Positions 25,436-34,210 are shown, numbered from the stretch's first letter. The stretch: DNA of 47,053 bases from Rhodopseudomonas sp. AAP120 (GCF_001295845.1 NZ_LJIC01000215.1:1-47053); one strand, 5' to 3'. Numbers and translations are program-made. The notes: a model not told the origin generated them from the sequence alone.

Positions 25436-26740
25436 CTACTCGGCGGCGAGCAGACGGGGCCGCTGACCGCTCGCCCGCGCCAGCGCCTGATCGAGATCCT
25501 CGATGATGTCGGAGATATGCTCGATGCCGATCGACAGCCGGATCGTCTCCGGCAGCACGCCGGCGACGCGCTGCTGCTCCGCCGACATCTGGCGATGCGT
25601 GGTCGAGGCCGGATGGCACGCCAGCGACTTGGCGTCGCCGATATTGACCAGGCGGGTGATCAGCTTCAGCGCATCGTAAAACGCCTTGCCGGCTTCCATG
25701 CCGCCCTTGATGCCGAAGGTGAACAGCGACGAGGCGCGGCCGTCGAGATATTTCTGCACCAGCGGATAATACGGGCTGTCCGGGAAACCCGTGTAGTTCA
25801 CCCAGGCGACGCGCGGATCGTCCTTGAGGAATTCGGCGACCTTGCGGGCGTTCTCGACATGCCGCTCCATCCGCAGCGCCACGGTCTCGATTCCCTGCAG
25901 CAGCAGGAAGGCGTTGAACGGCGACAGCACCGAACCCATCGTGCGCTGATAGATCGACCGCGCGCGCTCGATATAGGCGGTGGGCCCGAACCGCTCCGCA
26001 TAGACCATGCCGTGATAGGAGTGATCCGGCTGATTGAACGCCGGGAAGCGCCGCGGCTGCGCGCCCCAGTCGAAGCGGCCGCTGTCGACGATGATGCCGC
26101 CGAGCGTGGTGCCGTGGCCGCCGAGGAACTTGGTCAGCGAGTGCACCACGATATCGGCGCCGTAGTCGATCGGCTTCAGCAGGATCGGCGTCGCCACCGT
26201 GTTGTCGACGATCAGCGGCACGCCGGCGCGATGCGCCACGTCGGCGATCGCCTCGATATCGCAGACATTGCCGGCCGGATTGCCGATGGTCTCGCAGAAC
26301 ACCGCGCGGGTATCGTCATCGATCAGCCGCGCGATATCGTCGGGCTTGTCGCTGTCGGCGAAGCGGCCGGTGATGCCCTGCCGCGGCAGGATGTGAGAGA
26401 GAAGCGTGTGGGTCGTGCCGTACAGTTGCGGCACCGAGACGATGTTGCCGCCATGGTCGGCGACGTTGACGAAGGAGAAGTGCAGCGCCGCCTGCCCGGT
26501 CGCCACCGCCAGCGCGCCGACGCCGCCTTCGAGATCAGCGACTCGCTTCTCCAGAACGGCGCTGGTCGGGTTGGCGATCCGCGAATAGCGATAGCCCTCG
26601 GTCTCGAGATTGAACAACGCCGCGCCGTGATCGGCGCTGTCGAATGCGTAGGAGGCGGTCTGATAGATCGGCACCGTGACGGCCTTCGTGGTCGGATCGG
26701 GATCGTAGCCGGCGTGGATGGCAATCGTCTCGTTGCGCAT
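25436..26740 (-). CDS. metY: O-acetylhomoserine sulfhydrylase (MetY-type)
   Basis: A 434-residue PLP enzyme of the Cys/Met metabolism family that joins sulfide with an O-acylhomoserine to give homocysteine. The PLP-binding lysine is K204 in V-V-H-S-L-T-K-F-L-G-G-H-G-T. Other markers are Y-R-Y-S-R-I-A-N-P-T near 50-59 and P-L-I-V-D-N-T near 175-181. The length (~430) and internal spacing are those of MetY/OAHS rather than of the shorter MetB/MetC/MetZ. The start at 26740 is set by AGGTGA at the right distance; an ATG 33 bases upstream has none. First gene of the metY-metA operon, divergent from the carrier-protein cluster. Confidence 0.93.
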   Translation of the reverse strand: MRNETIAIHAGYDPDPTTKAVTVPIYQTASYAFDSADHGAALFNLETEGYRYSRIANPTSAVLEKRVADLEGGVGALAVATGQAALHFSFVNVADHGGNIVSVPQLYGTTHTLLSHILPRQGITGRFADSDKPDDIARLIDDDTRAVFCETIGNPAGNVCDIEAIADVAHRAGVPLIVDNTVATPILLKPIDYGADIVVHSLTKFLGGHGTTLGGIIVDSGRFDWGAQPRRFPAFNQPDHSYHGMVYAERFGPTAYIERARSIYQRTMGSVLSPFNAFLLLQGIETVALRMERHVENARKVAEFLKDDPRVAWVNYTGFPDSPYYPLVQKYLDGRASSLFTFGIKGGMEAGKAFYDALKLITRLVNIGDAKSLACHPASTTHRQMSAEQQRVAGVLPETIRLSIGIEHISDIIEDLDQALARASGQRPRLLAAE

Positions 26741-26828
26741 GGGCTCACCTCCGCAGGTCCGCACGAGCTGCACTTCGGGCAGCTTCCGGCACGCCGATAG
26801 CTAAGGCCGCGAAGGTGAATGCGACAAC

Positions 26829-26843
26829 AAGTTTCGAAAACTT
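26829..26843. promoter_or_regulatory. Palindrome AAGTTT-CGA-AAACTT
   Basis: A 6-base inverted repeat with a 3-base spacer in the region between metY and the acyl-CoA synthetase gene. Its core GTTTTCGAAA (read on the minus strand) recurs at 35714-35723, at the other end of the carrier-protein cluster. It may be an operator for either divergent operon. Confidence 0.4.
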
Positions 26844-26880
26844 CGCTGTACTAACCCTAATGGCCGGTGATGAATTCCCT

Positions 26881-26898
26881 CAAATTTGAATCAATTTG
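26881..26898. promoter_or_regulatory. Candidate operator CAAATT-N6-AATTTG
   Basis: An inverted repeat with 6-base arms around TGAATC, in an AT-rich patch 116 bases before the acyl-CoA synthetase ATG. The 12-base string TGAATCAATTTG occurs in the regulatory region at 35597-35608 too, so the two sites may bind one regulator that controls the cluster from both ends. Confidence 0.45.
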
Positions 26899-27013
26899 TC
26901 CAAGATGGCTTCGTTTACCTTACGGGTGCTTTGTCGACAGAGCCGCAAGCATTTGCCAACACCATTCGCGTAAGTTGCGCCGATATTCTCGTCAGATTGT
27001 CGGGTTCGCGTTC

Positions 27014-28831
27014 ATGGACTTGCAACCAACCGCCGTCGCGACCGCCGCTCCTGCATCGCCGCAGGCGCGCCCGCCGGCGCGGCCTTCGGTCGCGAAGAGC
27101 TGGCTGAAGGCGATCGAACTGACGGCGCGGATCGAACAGACGCCGGGCCGCCTGCTTGCGGACGTGATCGCCGATCACGCCGCCGCGACGCCACATCGCC
27201 CGGCGATCGTTTCGTCGCAGGAAGCGCTCAGCTACGCCGACCTGTCCGCCCGGATCGCGCACTATGCGCGGTGGGCGATGGCGATCGGTCTGGCGAAGGG
27301 CGACACCGTCGCGCTGCTGATGCCCAATCGCCCGGACTATCTGGCCGCCTGGCTCGGCATCACCAGGGTCGGCGGCGTGGTGGCGCTGATCAACACCCAG
27401 CTTGTCGGCGCCTCGCTGGCGCATTGCATCGACACCGCGCAATCGACGCATATCATCGTCGCCCGCGATCTCGCCGACGCCTTCGACGGCGCGCGGCCGC
27501 ACCTGACTACGTCGCCGCGGCTGTGGCGTCACGGCGGGGCTCAGACCGACGAGTCGATCGAACCGGCGCTCGCGGCCGCCCGGCCCGCGGCACGCACGCC
27601 GGACGACGTGACGATCGACGATCTGGCGCTGCTGATCTACACCTCCGGCACCACCGGCCTGCCGAAGGCGGCACGCGTCACGCATCGGCGGGTAATGAGC
27701 TGGGCCGGCTGGTTCGCCGGACTGATCGACGCGGTCCCCGACGACCGGATGTATAATTGCCTGCCGATGTATCACAGCGTCGGCGGCGTGGTGGCGCCCT
27801 GCAGCCTGCTGATGGCGGGGGGCGCCGTGGTGATCGCCGAGAAATTTTCCGCGAGCCGGTTCTGGGACGAGATCGTCCGCTGGGACTGCACGCTGTTCCA
27901 ATATATCGGCGAATTGTGCCGCTATCTGCTGCAGGCGCCAGCCTCGCCGCGCGACACCCAGCACCGGCTGCGGCTGGTCTGCGGCAACGGATTGCGCGGC
28001 GACGTCTGGGACGCGTTTCAGGCGCGCTTCGCGATCCCCCGCATCCTCGAATTCTACGCCGCCACCGAAGGCAATTTCTCGCTGTACAATGTCGAGGGCG
28101 AGCGAGGCGCGATCGGCCGCATTCCGTCGTTCCTGGCGCATCGCTTCCCGGCCGCGATCGTCAAATTCGACATCGCCACCGGCACGCCGCTGCGCGACGC
28201 CGACGGCCGCTGCATCCGCTGCGCGCCCGGCGATGCCGGCGAAGCGATCGGGCGGATCGGCGAAGCCGATGATCGCGGCGGCCGGTTCGAGGGCTACACC
28301 AGCGCGGCCGAGAGCGACAAGAAAGTGCTGCGCGACGTGTTCGCGCCCGGCGACGCCTGGTTCCGCACCGGCGATCTGATGCTGCAGGACGCCAAAGGCT
28401 TCTTTCGCTTCGTCGATCGCATCGGCGACACCTTCCGCTGGAAGGGCGAGAACGTCGCGGCCAGCGAAGTCGCCGACGCGATCGCCGCCTGCCCGGGCGT
28501 GATCGACGGCAGCGTCTACGGCGTCGCCGTCCCGCACGCCGACGGCCGCGCCGGCATGGCGGCGCTGGTCGTCGCCGATGATTTCGACTTAGCAGGCCTG
28601 CATCGGCATCTCGCCGACCGGCTGCCGGCGTTCGCGCGCCCGGTCTTCCTGCGGCTGCGCCGCACGCTGGAGATCACCGGCACCTTCAAGCAGAAGAAGC
28701 AGGAGCTGATCGACCAGGGCTTCGATCCCGCTGTCGTCGACGATCCGCTGTATGTCGCGGCCGCGGGCGCCTACGCGCCGCTCGACCCCGATCACTACGC
28801 CCGCATCCAGGCGGGCGACCTCCGCCTCTGA
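27014..28831 (+). CDS. FATP/FadD6-like acyl-CoA synthetase
   Basis: A 605-residue adenylate-forming enzyme of the long/very-long-chain acyl-CoA synthetase (FATP) type, which activates fatty acids with ATP and CoA. Motifs: I-Y-T-S-G-T-T-G-L-P-K (about 209-219), F-Y-A-A-T-E-G-N-F-S (typical of FATPs), W-F-R-T-G-D-L, and F-R-W-K-G-E-N-V-A. The C-terminal T-G-T-F-K-Q-K-K is the FATP-type end region with the catalytic Lys. The ATG at 27014 is used because the reading frame before it is Cys/Arg-rich and contains the palindromic operator; the ribosome site is weak. First gene of the cluster; the aminotransferase follows after 44 bases. It may activate the acyl part of the cluster's product, or a fatty acid for general metabolism. 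Confidence 0.87.
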   Translation: MDLQPTAVATAAPASPQARPPARPSVAKSWLKAIELTARIEQTPGRLLADVIADHAAATPHRPAIVSSQEALSYADLSARIAHYARWAMAIGLAKGDTVALLMPNRPDYLAAWLGITRVGGVVALINTQLVGASLAHCIDTAQSTHIIVARDLADAFDGARPHLTTSPRLWRHGGAQTDESIEPALAAARPAARTPDDVTIDDLALLIYTSGTTGLPKAARVTHRRVMSWAGWFAGLIDAVPDDRMYNCLPMYHSVGGVVAPCSLLMAGGAVVIAEKFSASRFWDEIVRWDCTLFQYIGELCRYLLQAPASPRDTQHRLRLVCGNGLRGDVWDAFQARFAIPRILEFYAATEGNFSLYNVEGERGAIGRIPSFLAHRFPAAIVKFDIATGTPLRDADGRCIRCAPGDAGEAIGRIGEADDRGGRFEGYTSAAESDKKVLRDVFAPGDAWFRTGDLMLQDAKGFFRFVDRIGDTFRWKGENVAASEVADAIAACPGVIDGSVYGVAVPHADGRAGMAALVVADDFDLAGLHRHLADRLPAFARPVFLRLRRTLEITGTFKQKKQELIDQGFDPAVVDDPLYVAAAGAYAPLDPDHYARIQAGDLRL

Positions 28832-28875
28832 CAGCGCCGCATCGGCGCATTCCGCAGTTCAACGAGAGACCGACC

Positions 28876-29754
28876 ATGATCCCCGCAGCCGCACCGATCA
28901 GCTTCTCCAGGACATGGACGTTCTTCGAGGGCGACTGGCACGAGGGCAATGTGCCGATCATGGGGCCGCGCACCCACGCGGCCTGGCTCGGCTCCATGGT
29001 GTTCGACGGCGCGCGGGCGTTCGAAGGCGTCACGCCGGATCTCGACAAGCATATCGCGCGCGTCAACTGGTCGGCGACGAACTTCAAGCTCAAGCCGATG
29101 ATCGACGCGGCGACCTGGCACGGGCTGGTGCGGGACGGGCTGAAGCGCTTCGACACCGACGCCGAACTGTACATCCGCCCGATGTATTGGGCGCAGAACG
29201 GCTCGGGCGGCGGCGTGCTGTTCGATCCGGAGACGACCAACTGGTGCCTGTGCATCTACGAAGCACCGATGCCGAAGCCGACCGGCCTGTCGATCACGCT
29301 GTCGCCGTTCCGCAAGCCGAGCGCCGATTGCGCGGTGGTCGATGCCAAGGCCGGGTGCCTCTATCCGAACAATTCGCGCGCGATGATCGAAGCGCAGAGC
29401 CGCGGCTTCGCCAACTGCCTGATGCGCGACATGCTCGGCAACATCGCCGAGCTCGGCAACTCCAACATCTTCATGGTGAAAGATGGCGTGGTGCAGACGC
29501 CGGCGCCGAACGGCACGTTCCTGAATGGCGTGACGCGGCAACGCGTGATCGCGCTGCTGCGCGGCGACGGCGTCGAGGTGGTCGAGGCGACGCTGCGCTA
29601 CGAGGATTTCGTCGCCGCCGACGAGATCTTCGCCAGCGGCAACTTCGCCAAGGTGCAGCCGATCGTCCGCATCGACGACCGCGCCCTGCAGCCCGGCCCG
29701 ATCTTCAGCCGCGCCCGCACCCTGTATTGGGATTTCGCGCACAGCCGCGGCTGA
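28876..29754 (+). CDS. Class IV (branched-chain-type) aminotransferase
   Basis: A 292-residue PLP enzyme of fold type IV, related to branched-chain amino acid aminotransferases. The PLP lysine is K158 in V-D-A-K-A-G-C-L-Y, and E192 in I-A-E-L-G-N-S-N-I-F is the conserved cofactor-ring contact. T-F-L-N-G-V-T-R matches the phosphate-binding loop. It opens F-F-E-G-D-W-H-E-G-N-V-P and has F-D-G-A-R-A-F-E-G near 43-51. The substrate is probably a branched or hydrophobic 2-oxo acid, but D-amino acid transaminase-like use cannot be excluded. It shares the plus-strand transcript of the acyl-CoA synthetase gene, so an amino acid may be supplied to the pathway. It is not a full ilvE replacement by evidence here. 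Confidence 0.88.
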   Translation: MIPAAAPISFSRTWTFFEGDWHEGNVPIMGPRTHAAWLGSMVFDGARAFEGVTPDLDKHIARVNWSATNFKLKPMIDAATWHGLVRDGLKRFDTDAELYIRPMYWAQNGSGGGVLFDPETTNWCLCIYEAPMPKPTGLSITLSPFRKPSADCAVVDAKAGCLYPNNSRAMIEAQSRGFANCLMRDMLGNIAELGNSNIFMVKDGVVQTPAPNGTFLNGVTRQRVIALLRGDGVEVVEATLRYEDFVAADEIFASGNFAKVQPIVRIDDRALQPGPIFSRARTLYWDFAHSRG

Positions 29755-29788
29755 CGCGGCGAGGCCCGCAAGCGAACGTGTAACGGGC

Positions 29789-30664
29789 CTACGGCCCGTA
29801 CAGCACCAGTTCGGTTTCGGTGAGATCGGCGAGCCGCGGCGGGTTTGGCCCCTTGAAGTATTTGCAGCCGCGCGACGCCAGATAGACGCCCCGGAGGCCG
29901 GCGACCGGCCCATTGGCATCGACGATCAGCATCGCAGCGCCGCGCCGGATCAGCGCGCGGCCGAGCGCTCCGGCGCAGCGGACGAGGTCCGCCACGTCGC
30001 GGCAATACACCAGTTGCATCGCCGGCGTCGGATAGCGGCCGTGCTTGATCCGCTTCGGCACCAGGATGAACGGGATCGCTTCGCCGCCGACGCGGCACAC
30101 CAGCGACAGGCAGCCATACGCCGCATGGCTGCGCAGCAGGTCGGCTTCGCTGTCCGGCAGATCCACAATGTCGCGCGTGGCCGCGGTGACGCGCTCCACC
30201 CGCATGCCGGGCTCGGCGCGCGACAGCAGCGGCAGCGCCACGAACATGCCCTGGCAGTAGCGTCGGAACCCCTGCGCCTCGATGATCGGCCAGGTGTTCA
30301 CCGCCGGCGAGATGTTGATGTAGGTGACGGCCTTGTTCTTCTGCGCCAGCGACGTCAGCATCGTCGCGTAGTTGCGGAACTGCGGCTCGACGTACCAGCT
30401 CGACACGTTGCAGCGCAGGCCGGCCGCATCGGAACCGCCGCGCTGCGCATAGAGCAGCAGCAGTACGCCGACCGGCTCGCCGCCGGCTTCCAGCAGATAT
30501 CCGTAGCGCGGACAATCGACCGGGATATCCCGCTCGGCCTGGCGCCGCAGCCCGCGCCGCCAGTAATCGGGCGTGCGGCCGACGAAGCCGCGGGTCAGCA
30601 GATCGGCGACCGCCTCGATATCCGCATCGGTGATCTCGCGGCAACGTACTTTGCGAGCATCCAT
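29789..30664 (-). CDS. GNAT-like acyltransferase
   Basis: A 291-residue protein with an N-terminal GNAT-like fold: the opening V-R-C-R-E-I-T-D-A-D-I is the first strand, S-S-W-Y-V-E-P-Q-F-R-N-Y (about 91-102) is the acyl-donor motif, and I-N-I-S-P-A-V-N-T-W-P-I-I-E-A-Q-G-F-R (about 118-136) is the last conserved strand pair. The remaining ~150 residues form a second half with similar spacing, possibly a tandem or degenerate GNAT domain. The canonical R/Q-x-x-G-x-G/A pyrophosphate loop is not intact (R-N-Y-A-T-M), so an acyl-carrier donor rather than acetyl-CoA is possible. It is divergent from the ACP gene 105 bases away, an arrangement that suggests co-regulation. Substrate unknown. Confidence 0.72.
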   Translation of the reverse strand: MDARKVRCREITDADIEAVADLLTRGFVGRTPDYWRRGLRRQAERDIPVDCPRYGYLLEAGGEPVGVLLLLYAQRGGSDAAGLRCNVSSWYVEPQFRNYATMLTSLAQKNKAVTYINISPAVNTWPIIEAQGFRRYCQGMFVALPLLSRAEPGMRVERVTAATRDIVDLPDSEADLLRSHAAYGCLSLVCRVGGEAIPFILVPKRIKHGRYPTPAMQLVYCRDVADLVRCAGALGRALIRRGAAMLIVDANGPVAGLRGVYLASRGCKYFKGPNPPRLADLTETELVLYGP

Positions 30665-30769
30665 CGTCGTTTACCAATCGACCCGATTTGCGAACTACGC
30701 GCATAGATTCGCTTCATCTTTGCGCACTATGGTGTTGTCTCACGGATCGAGCAGGAAGGCGAAAGATCG

Positions 30770-31015
30770 ATGTCTGTACGGTTAACAATCGTGACGATGA
30801 TGCAGGAGATCGCCGCCGAGCAGAACCGCAAGCTGCCGCCGCTCACCGACGACCTCGTACTACACCAATCCGGCTTCGACTCGCTGTGCTTCGCCATCCT
30901 GGTGGCGCGGCTCGAAGACACGCTCGGCGTCGATCCGTTCACCGCCGCCGACGACGCGATCTTTCCGGTGACGCTCGGCGATTTCATCAAGGCGTATGAG
31001 AATGTCCCCGCGTGA
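30770..31015 (+). CDS. Acyl carrier protein
   Basis: An 81-residue free-standing carrier protein. The phosphopantetheine serine is S38 in S-G-F-D-S-L-C-F. The surrounding four-helix pattern is normal: L-T-D-D-L-V-L before it and V-A-R-L-E-D-T-L-G-V after it. GGAAGG lies at a good distance before the ATG. It is the first gene of a tightly overlapping set with the AMP-ligase (14-base overlap) and the SDR. The ligase probably loads an acyl group onto this protein, and the SDR may act on that chain. It differs clearly from the second carrier protein at 35812. Confidence 0.9.
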   Translation: MSVRLTIVTMMQEIAAEQNRKLPPLTDDLVLHQSGFDSLCFAILVARLEDTLGVDPFTAADDAIFPVTLGDFIKAYENVPA

Positions 31016-32384
31016 GATCACCGCGCTGCGCAACTATCTGGCGACCGGCCTGAGCGGCCGCACTCTCTCCGACACCACCGACACGGTCGCGATCTCCGAC
31101 ATCGCCGCGGGCACGATCCTGGGCGGCCGGCTGCCGGACCTCGCCGGCCGGTCGGTCGTGCTGTCGCTGGCGACGCAGCTCGCGAGCGGCATCGCGATGA
31201 TCGAGCTCGACGGCGTCGCGCGGCGGATGCTGCTGTGCCCGCCGGATTTCGACATGGCGCACGCCGCGTCGCTGATCGCCGACGCAGAGATCGACGCGGT
31301 CGTCACTGACGATCCGGAGCGCTGGGCGAACCGCGGCGTCGCGCTGATCGTGCCCGCCGCGCTGCCGGTGCGGCCGGCGCGGGCCGTCGAGCTGTCGCAC
31401 ACCACGCAGTGGCTGATGCTGACCTCCGGCACCACCGGCGCGCCGAAGATCGTCGCGCACACGCTGGCGGCGCTCACCGGCGCCATCGTCACCGACGGCG
31501 CTGCGCTGCGCGCGCCGCAGACCTGGGCGACCTTCTACGACATCCGCCGCTATGGCGGGCTGCAGATCTTCCTGCGCGCCATGCTGGGCGGCGGCTCGAT
31601 GGTGCTGTCTGCGCCGGGCGAGATGATGATCGATCATCTGGCTCGTCTCGCCGCCCGCGGCGTCACCCACATCTCCGGAACGCCGTCGCATTGGCGCAAG
31701 GCGCTGATGAGCGCGGCAGTCGCGAACTTCCGGCCCGACTATGTGCGGCTGTCCGGCGAGATCGCCGACCAGGCCGTGCTCGACAGCCTGCGGCGCGTGT
31801 TTCCCGACGCCTCGATCGGCCATGCCTACGCGTCGACCGAGGCCGGCGTCGGCTTCGCCGTCACCGACGGCCGCGAGGGCTTTCCGGCATCGCTGATCGG
31901 CCCCAATCCGGGCGGCGTCGAAATGAAGGTGGTGGACGGCTCGCTGCGGATCCGCTCCGCCCGCACGGCGCATACTTACGTCGGCGCCAGCGCGCCTTCG
32001 CTCGCCGATGCCGATGGCTTCATCGACACCGGCGACATGGTCGAGCTGCGCGACGACCGCTATTACTTCGTCGGCCGCCGCGACGGCATCATCAATGTCG
32101 GCGGCCTCAAGGTGCATCCCGAGGAAGTCGAGGCCGTGATCAACCGGCATCCCGCCGTGCGCATGGTGCGGATCCGCGCGCGGCGCAGCCCGATCACCGG
32201 CGCGCTGGTGGTGGCCGACGTGCTGCTGGCGAACGTCTCCGACTCCGGCCGCACCGGCGAGATCCGCGAGGCGATCCTCGCCGAATGCAAGCGCGCGCTG
32301 CCGCCCCACAAGGTGCCGGCGGTGATCAACTTCGTGCCTCAGCTCGACGTCACCGCCTCCGGCAAGCTGGCCCGCCATGCGTAA
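31002..32384 (+). CDS. Acyl-AMP ligase (adenylate-forming)
   Basis: A 460-residue ANL-superfamily enzyme, shorter than acyl-CoA synthetases because the N-terminal part is reduced. Motifs: L-M-L-T-S-G-T-T-G-A-P-K (P-loop), Y-A-S-T-E-A-G-V-G-F, I-D-T-G-D-M-V-E, F-V-G-R-R-D-G-I-I-N-V-G-G-L-K-V-H-P-E-E, and T-A-S-G-K-L-A-R-H with the C-terminal catalytic lysine. It overlaps the upstream ACP gene, so loading of that ACP is the natural proposal. ATG at 31002 is chosen over 30996 because AAGG then has a proper spacing of nine bases. The acyl or aryl substrate cannot be deduced. Confidence 0.87.
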   Translation: MSPREITALRNYLATGLSGRTLSDTTDTVAISDIAAGTILGGRLPDLAGRSVVLSLATQLASGIAMIELDGVARRMLLCPPDFDMAHAASLIADAEIDAVVTDDPERWANRGVALIVPAALPVRPARAVELSHTTQWLMLTSGTTGAPKIVAHTLAALTGAIVTDGAALRAPQTWATFYDIRRYGGLQIFLRAMLGGGSMVLSAPGEMMIDHLARLAARGVTHISGTPSHWRKALMSAAVANFRPDYVRLSGEIADQAVLDSLRRVFPDASIGHAYASTEAGVGFAVTDGREGFPASLIGPNPGGVEMKVVDGSLRIRSARTAHTYVGASAPSLADADGFIDTGDMVELRDDRYYFVGRRDGIINVGGLKVHPEEVEAVINRHPAVRMVRIRARRSPITGALVVADVLLANVSDSGRTGEIREAILAECKRALPPHKVPAVINFVPQLDVTASGKLARHA

Positions 32385-33108
32385 CGTCGTGGTGACCGGC
32401 GGCAGCCGGGGCATCGGGCTGGCGATCGCGCAGCGCCTCGCTGCCGGCGGCTATGGCGTCATCGCCGTGGCGCGACGCGAAACCGATGAGTTGAAGGCAG
32501 CGATCGAGACAGCCGCCGCGGGTCCGGGCTCGATCGCGTTCAAGCCGTTCGATCTCGGCGAGATCGAGGCCATTCCCGGCTTCGTCAAGGACCTTCGCCG
32601 CGCGTTCGGCTCGATCTGGGGCCTCGTCAACAACGCCGGCATCGGCACCGAAGGCGTGCTCGCGACGATGCACAACAGCCAGATCGAAACGCTGCTGCGC
32701 ATCAACGTGACGTCGCCGATCACGCTGACCAAGTACATCGTCCGCAACATGATGGCGGACGGCGGCGGCCGCATCATCAACATGTCGTCGATCATCGGCT
32801 CGACCGGCTACAACGGCCTGTCGGTCTACGGCGCCACCAAGGCGGCGGCGATCGGCTTCACCCGGTCGCTTGCGCGCGAAGTCGGCCGGCTGAACATCAC
32901 CGTCAATGCGATCGCACCGGGCTTCATCGATACCGAGCTGACCTCGGGCCTCGCCGGCGAAGGCCGCGACAAGATCGCGAACCGCAGCGCGCTCCGCCGC
33001 CTCGCCGAAGCCGACGACGTCGCACGTATGGTGGAGTACCTGCTCGGCGAAGGCGGCCGCAATATCACCGGCAGCGTCCAGACCATCGACGCCGGCAATA
33101 CGGCTTAA
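32377..33108 (+). CDS. FabG-like SDR ketoreductase
   Basis: A 243-residue short-chain dehydrogenase with the shape of a 3-oxoacyl-[ACP] reductase. Motifs: V-T-G-G-S-R-G-I-G (residues 6-14), N-N-A-G-I (about 87-91), N-M-S-S-I-I-G with the catalytic serine, and Y-G-A-T-K-A-A-A with Tyr and Lys. N-A-I-A-P-G-F-I-D-T follows, as in FabG. The start overlaps the AMP-ligase gene by 8 bases, so the three-gene set ACP, ligase and reductase is translationally coupled. Reduction of an ACP-bound oxo-acyl group or an amino-ketone is the likely role. Confidence 0.9.
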   Translation: MRNVVVTGGSRGIGLAIAQRLAAGGYGVIAVARRETDELKAAIETAAAGPGSIAFKPFDLGEIEAIPGFVKDLRRAFGSIWGLVNNAGIGTEGVLATMHNSQIETLLRINVTSPITLTKYIVRNMMADGGGRIINMSSIIGSTGYNGLSVYGATKAAAIGFTRSLAREVGRLNITVNAIAPGFIDTELTSGLAGEGRDKIANRSALRRLAEADDVARMVEYLLGEGGRNITGSVQTIDAGNTA

Positions 33109-33145
33109 CCTGCTGATGCACTGAAGCGCCCCGATCGCAGCGCGC

Positions 33146-33271
33146 CCCCTCTCCCGCTTGCGGGAGAGGGCTGGGGTGAGGGTGCCCCAGGCAGTGAGTT
33201 CGAGAATCGTGGAGAGGAGTGCCCTCACCCGGATCGCTACGCGATCCGACCTCTCCCGCAAGCGGGAGAGG
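33146..33271. repeat. Extragenic palindromic repeat acting as terminator
   Basis: CTCTCCCGC-TT-GCGGGAGAG-type hairpins at both ends (about 33149-33168 and 33251-33270) in a larger inverted repeat with GGGTGAGGG/CCCTCACCC. It fills the gap between the convergent SDR and aaRS-like genes and probably ends both transcripts. This repeat type is common in Bradyrhizobiaceae. Confidence 0.8.
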
Positions 33272-33274
33272 TGA

Positions 33275-34210
33275 CTAATCCAGCGCCAGCACCTCGCGCA
33301 CGCTCGCCGGCCATGCGCTCGTATCGATGCCATGCGTTGCGAACAGCGCCACCGCGAGGCGGTCCATGCCGAAGGCGACGCAGCCGGTGTGCGCCGGCTT
33401 TCCGTCGGCGTCGTCGATGCCCCAGGTCACGCCGAAATGTTCGCGGTGATAGTTGAAGCTCATGCAGGCGGTCGGCGATTCCTCCGAGCGCAGCGGCACC
33501 AGCAGTTCGAACTTCAGCGCCTGCTGCTGCTGGCTGATCGCCTTCATCTGGCCGACGCGGCCGAAGAACGGATCAGAGGCGGTGTCGACCCAGAAGTTCA
33601 GGCCGAGATCGCGCGCGATCGCCTGCGCCTTCTCCATCCAGCGCTCACGGAACGCCGCGACATCCTGCGGCCCGCCGATGCAGACATATTCGCGCATCCT
33701 GAACGACTGCAGCCGGTCGAGATGCTTCGACGGCTCGCGGCGGAAGCAATCGGCCGCGACGTCGAAGCGCAGGCCGCCCGTCGGCAGCGGACCGCGGCTC
33801 GCCGCAATCGGATACACCGGATAGCAGGCGGCCGGCGACAGCACGAGGTCGGCCGGCGACAGCGACGTCGTCCAGTCGCCGCCGGCATCGAAGCGGCTCA
33901 CCGCCGAGTTGATCTCCTGCTCGGTGCCGTGCAGGCCGCAGACGCAGCCGAGCAGGTTCGGGAAGCTCTTCAGATAGCCCGACTTCTCGAGCTGTGCGCG
34001 GCTCATCACCGGCGGAAAGCGCATCACCTCGGTGCCGGCCTCGCGATGCCGAGAGATCAGTGCCGCGAGCTTCTCGACCACGCCTTCATACAGCGCGGTG
34101 CGCGCATAGACGCCATCGGCGCCGAGCTTGTGAAACAGATGCGCGGCGAGATGATCGAGCGGATCGACCGGCTGTGCAGCGGCCTCGGATGGGCGGAACG
34201 CGACGTTCAT
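33275..34210 (-). CDS. Amino acid:[carrier protein] ligase (class II aaRS-like)
   Basis: A 311-residue homologue of the atypical seryl-tRNA synthetase catalytic core, without a tRNA-binding domain. Bradyrhizobium and Agrobacterium relatives load glycine or alanine onto a carrier protein instead of tRNA. Motif 2 is C-F-R-R-E-P-S-K-H-L-D-R-L-Q-S-F-R-M-R-E (155-174) and motif 3 is T-G-C-V-A-F-G-M-D-R-L-A (275-286). C129, E174 and C277 fit the Cys-Glu-Cys zinc site of the family. The GAGGAGG sequence before the ATG at 34210 is strong. It follows the acyl-CoA dehydrogenase-like gene by 30 bases in the same operon, and the likely partner carrier protein is encoded divergently at 35812. Confidence 0.93.
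   Translation of the reverse strand: MNVAFRPSEAAAQPVDPLDHLAAHLFHKLGADGVYARTALYEGVVEKLAALISRHREAGTEVMRFPPVMSRAQLEKSGYLKSFPNLLGCVCGLHGTEQEINSAVSRFDAGGDWTTSLSPADLVLSPAACYPVYPIAASRGPLPTGGLRFDVAADCFRREPSKHLDRLQSFRMREYVCIGGPQDVAAFRERWMEKAQAIARDLGLNFWVDTASDPFFGRVGQMKAISQQQQALKFELLVPLRSEESPTACMSFNYHREHFGVTWGIDDADGKPAHTGCVAFGMDRLAVALFATHGIDTSAWPASVREVLALD

Noticed and set aside
26741..26870. Possible SAM-II-type riboswitch before metY
   Set aside because: There is a small hairpin (AGCTGC...GCAGCT, 26766-26784), but the conserved SAM-II core and pseudoknot pattern could not be found on the minus strand. A covariance-model search would decide.
29789..30664. LuxI-like homoserine lactone synthase
   Set aside because: Some of these bacteria make unusual homoserine lactones, but the protein is too long, lacks the LuxI N-terminal Arg/Phe/Trp pattern, and no LuxR gene is nearby.
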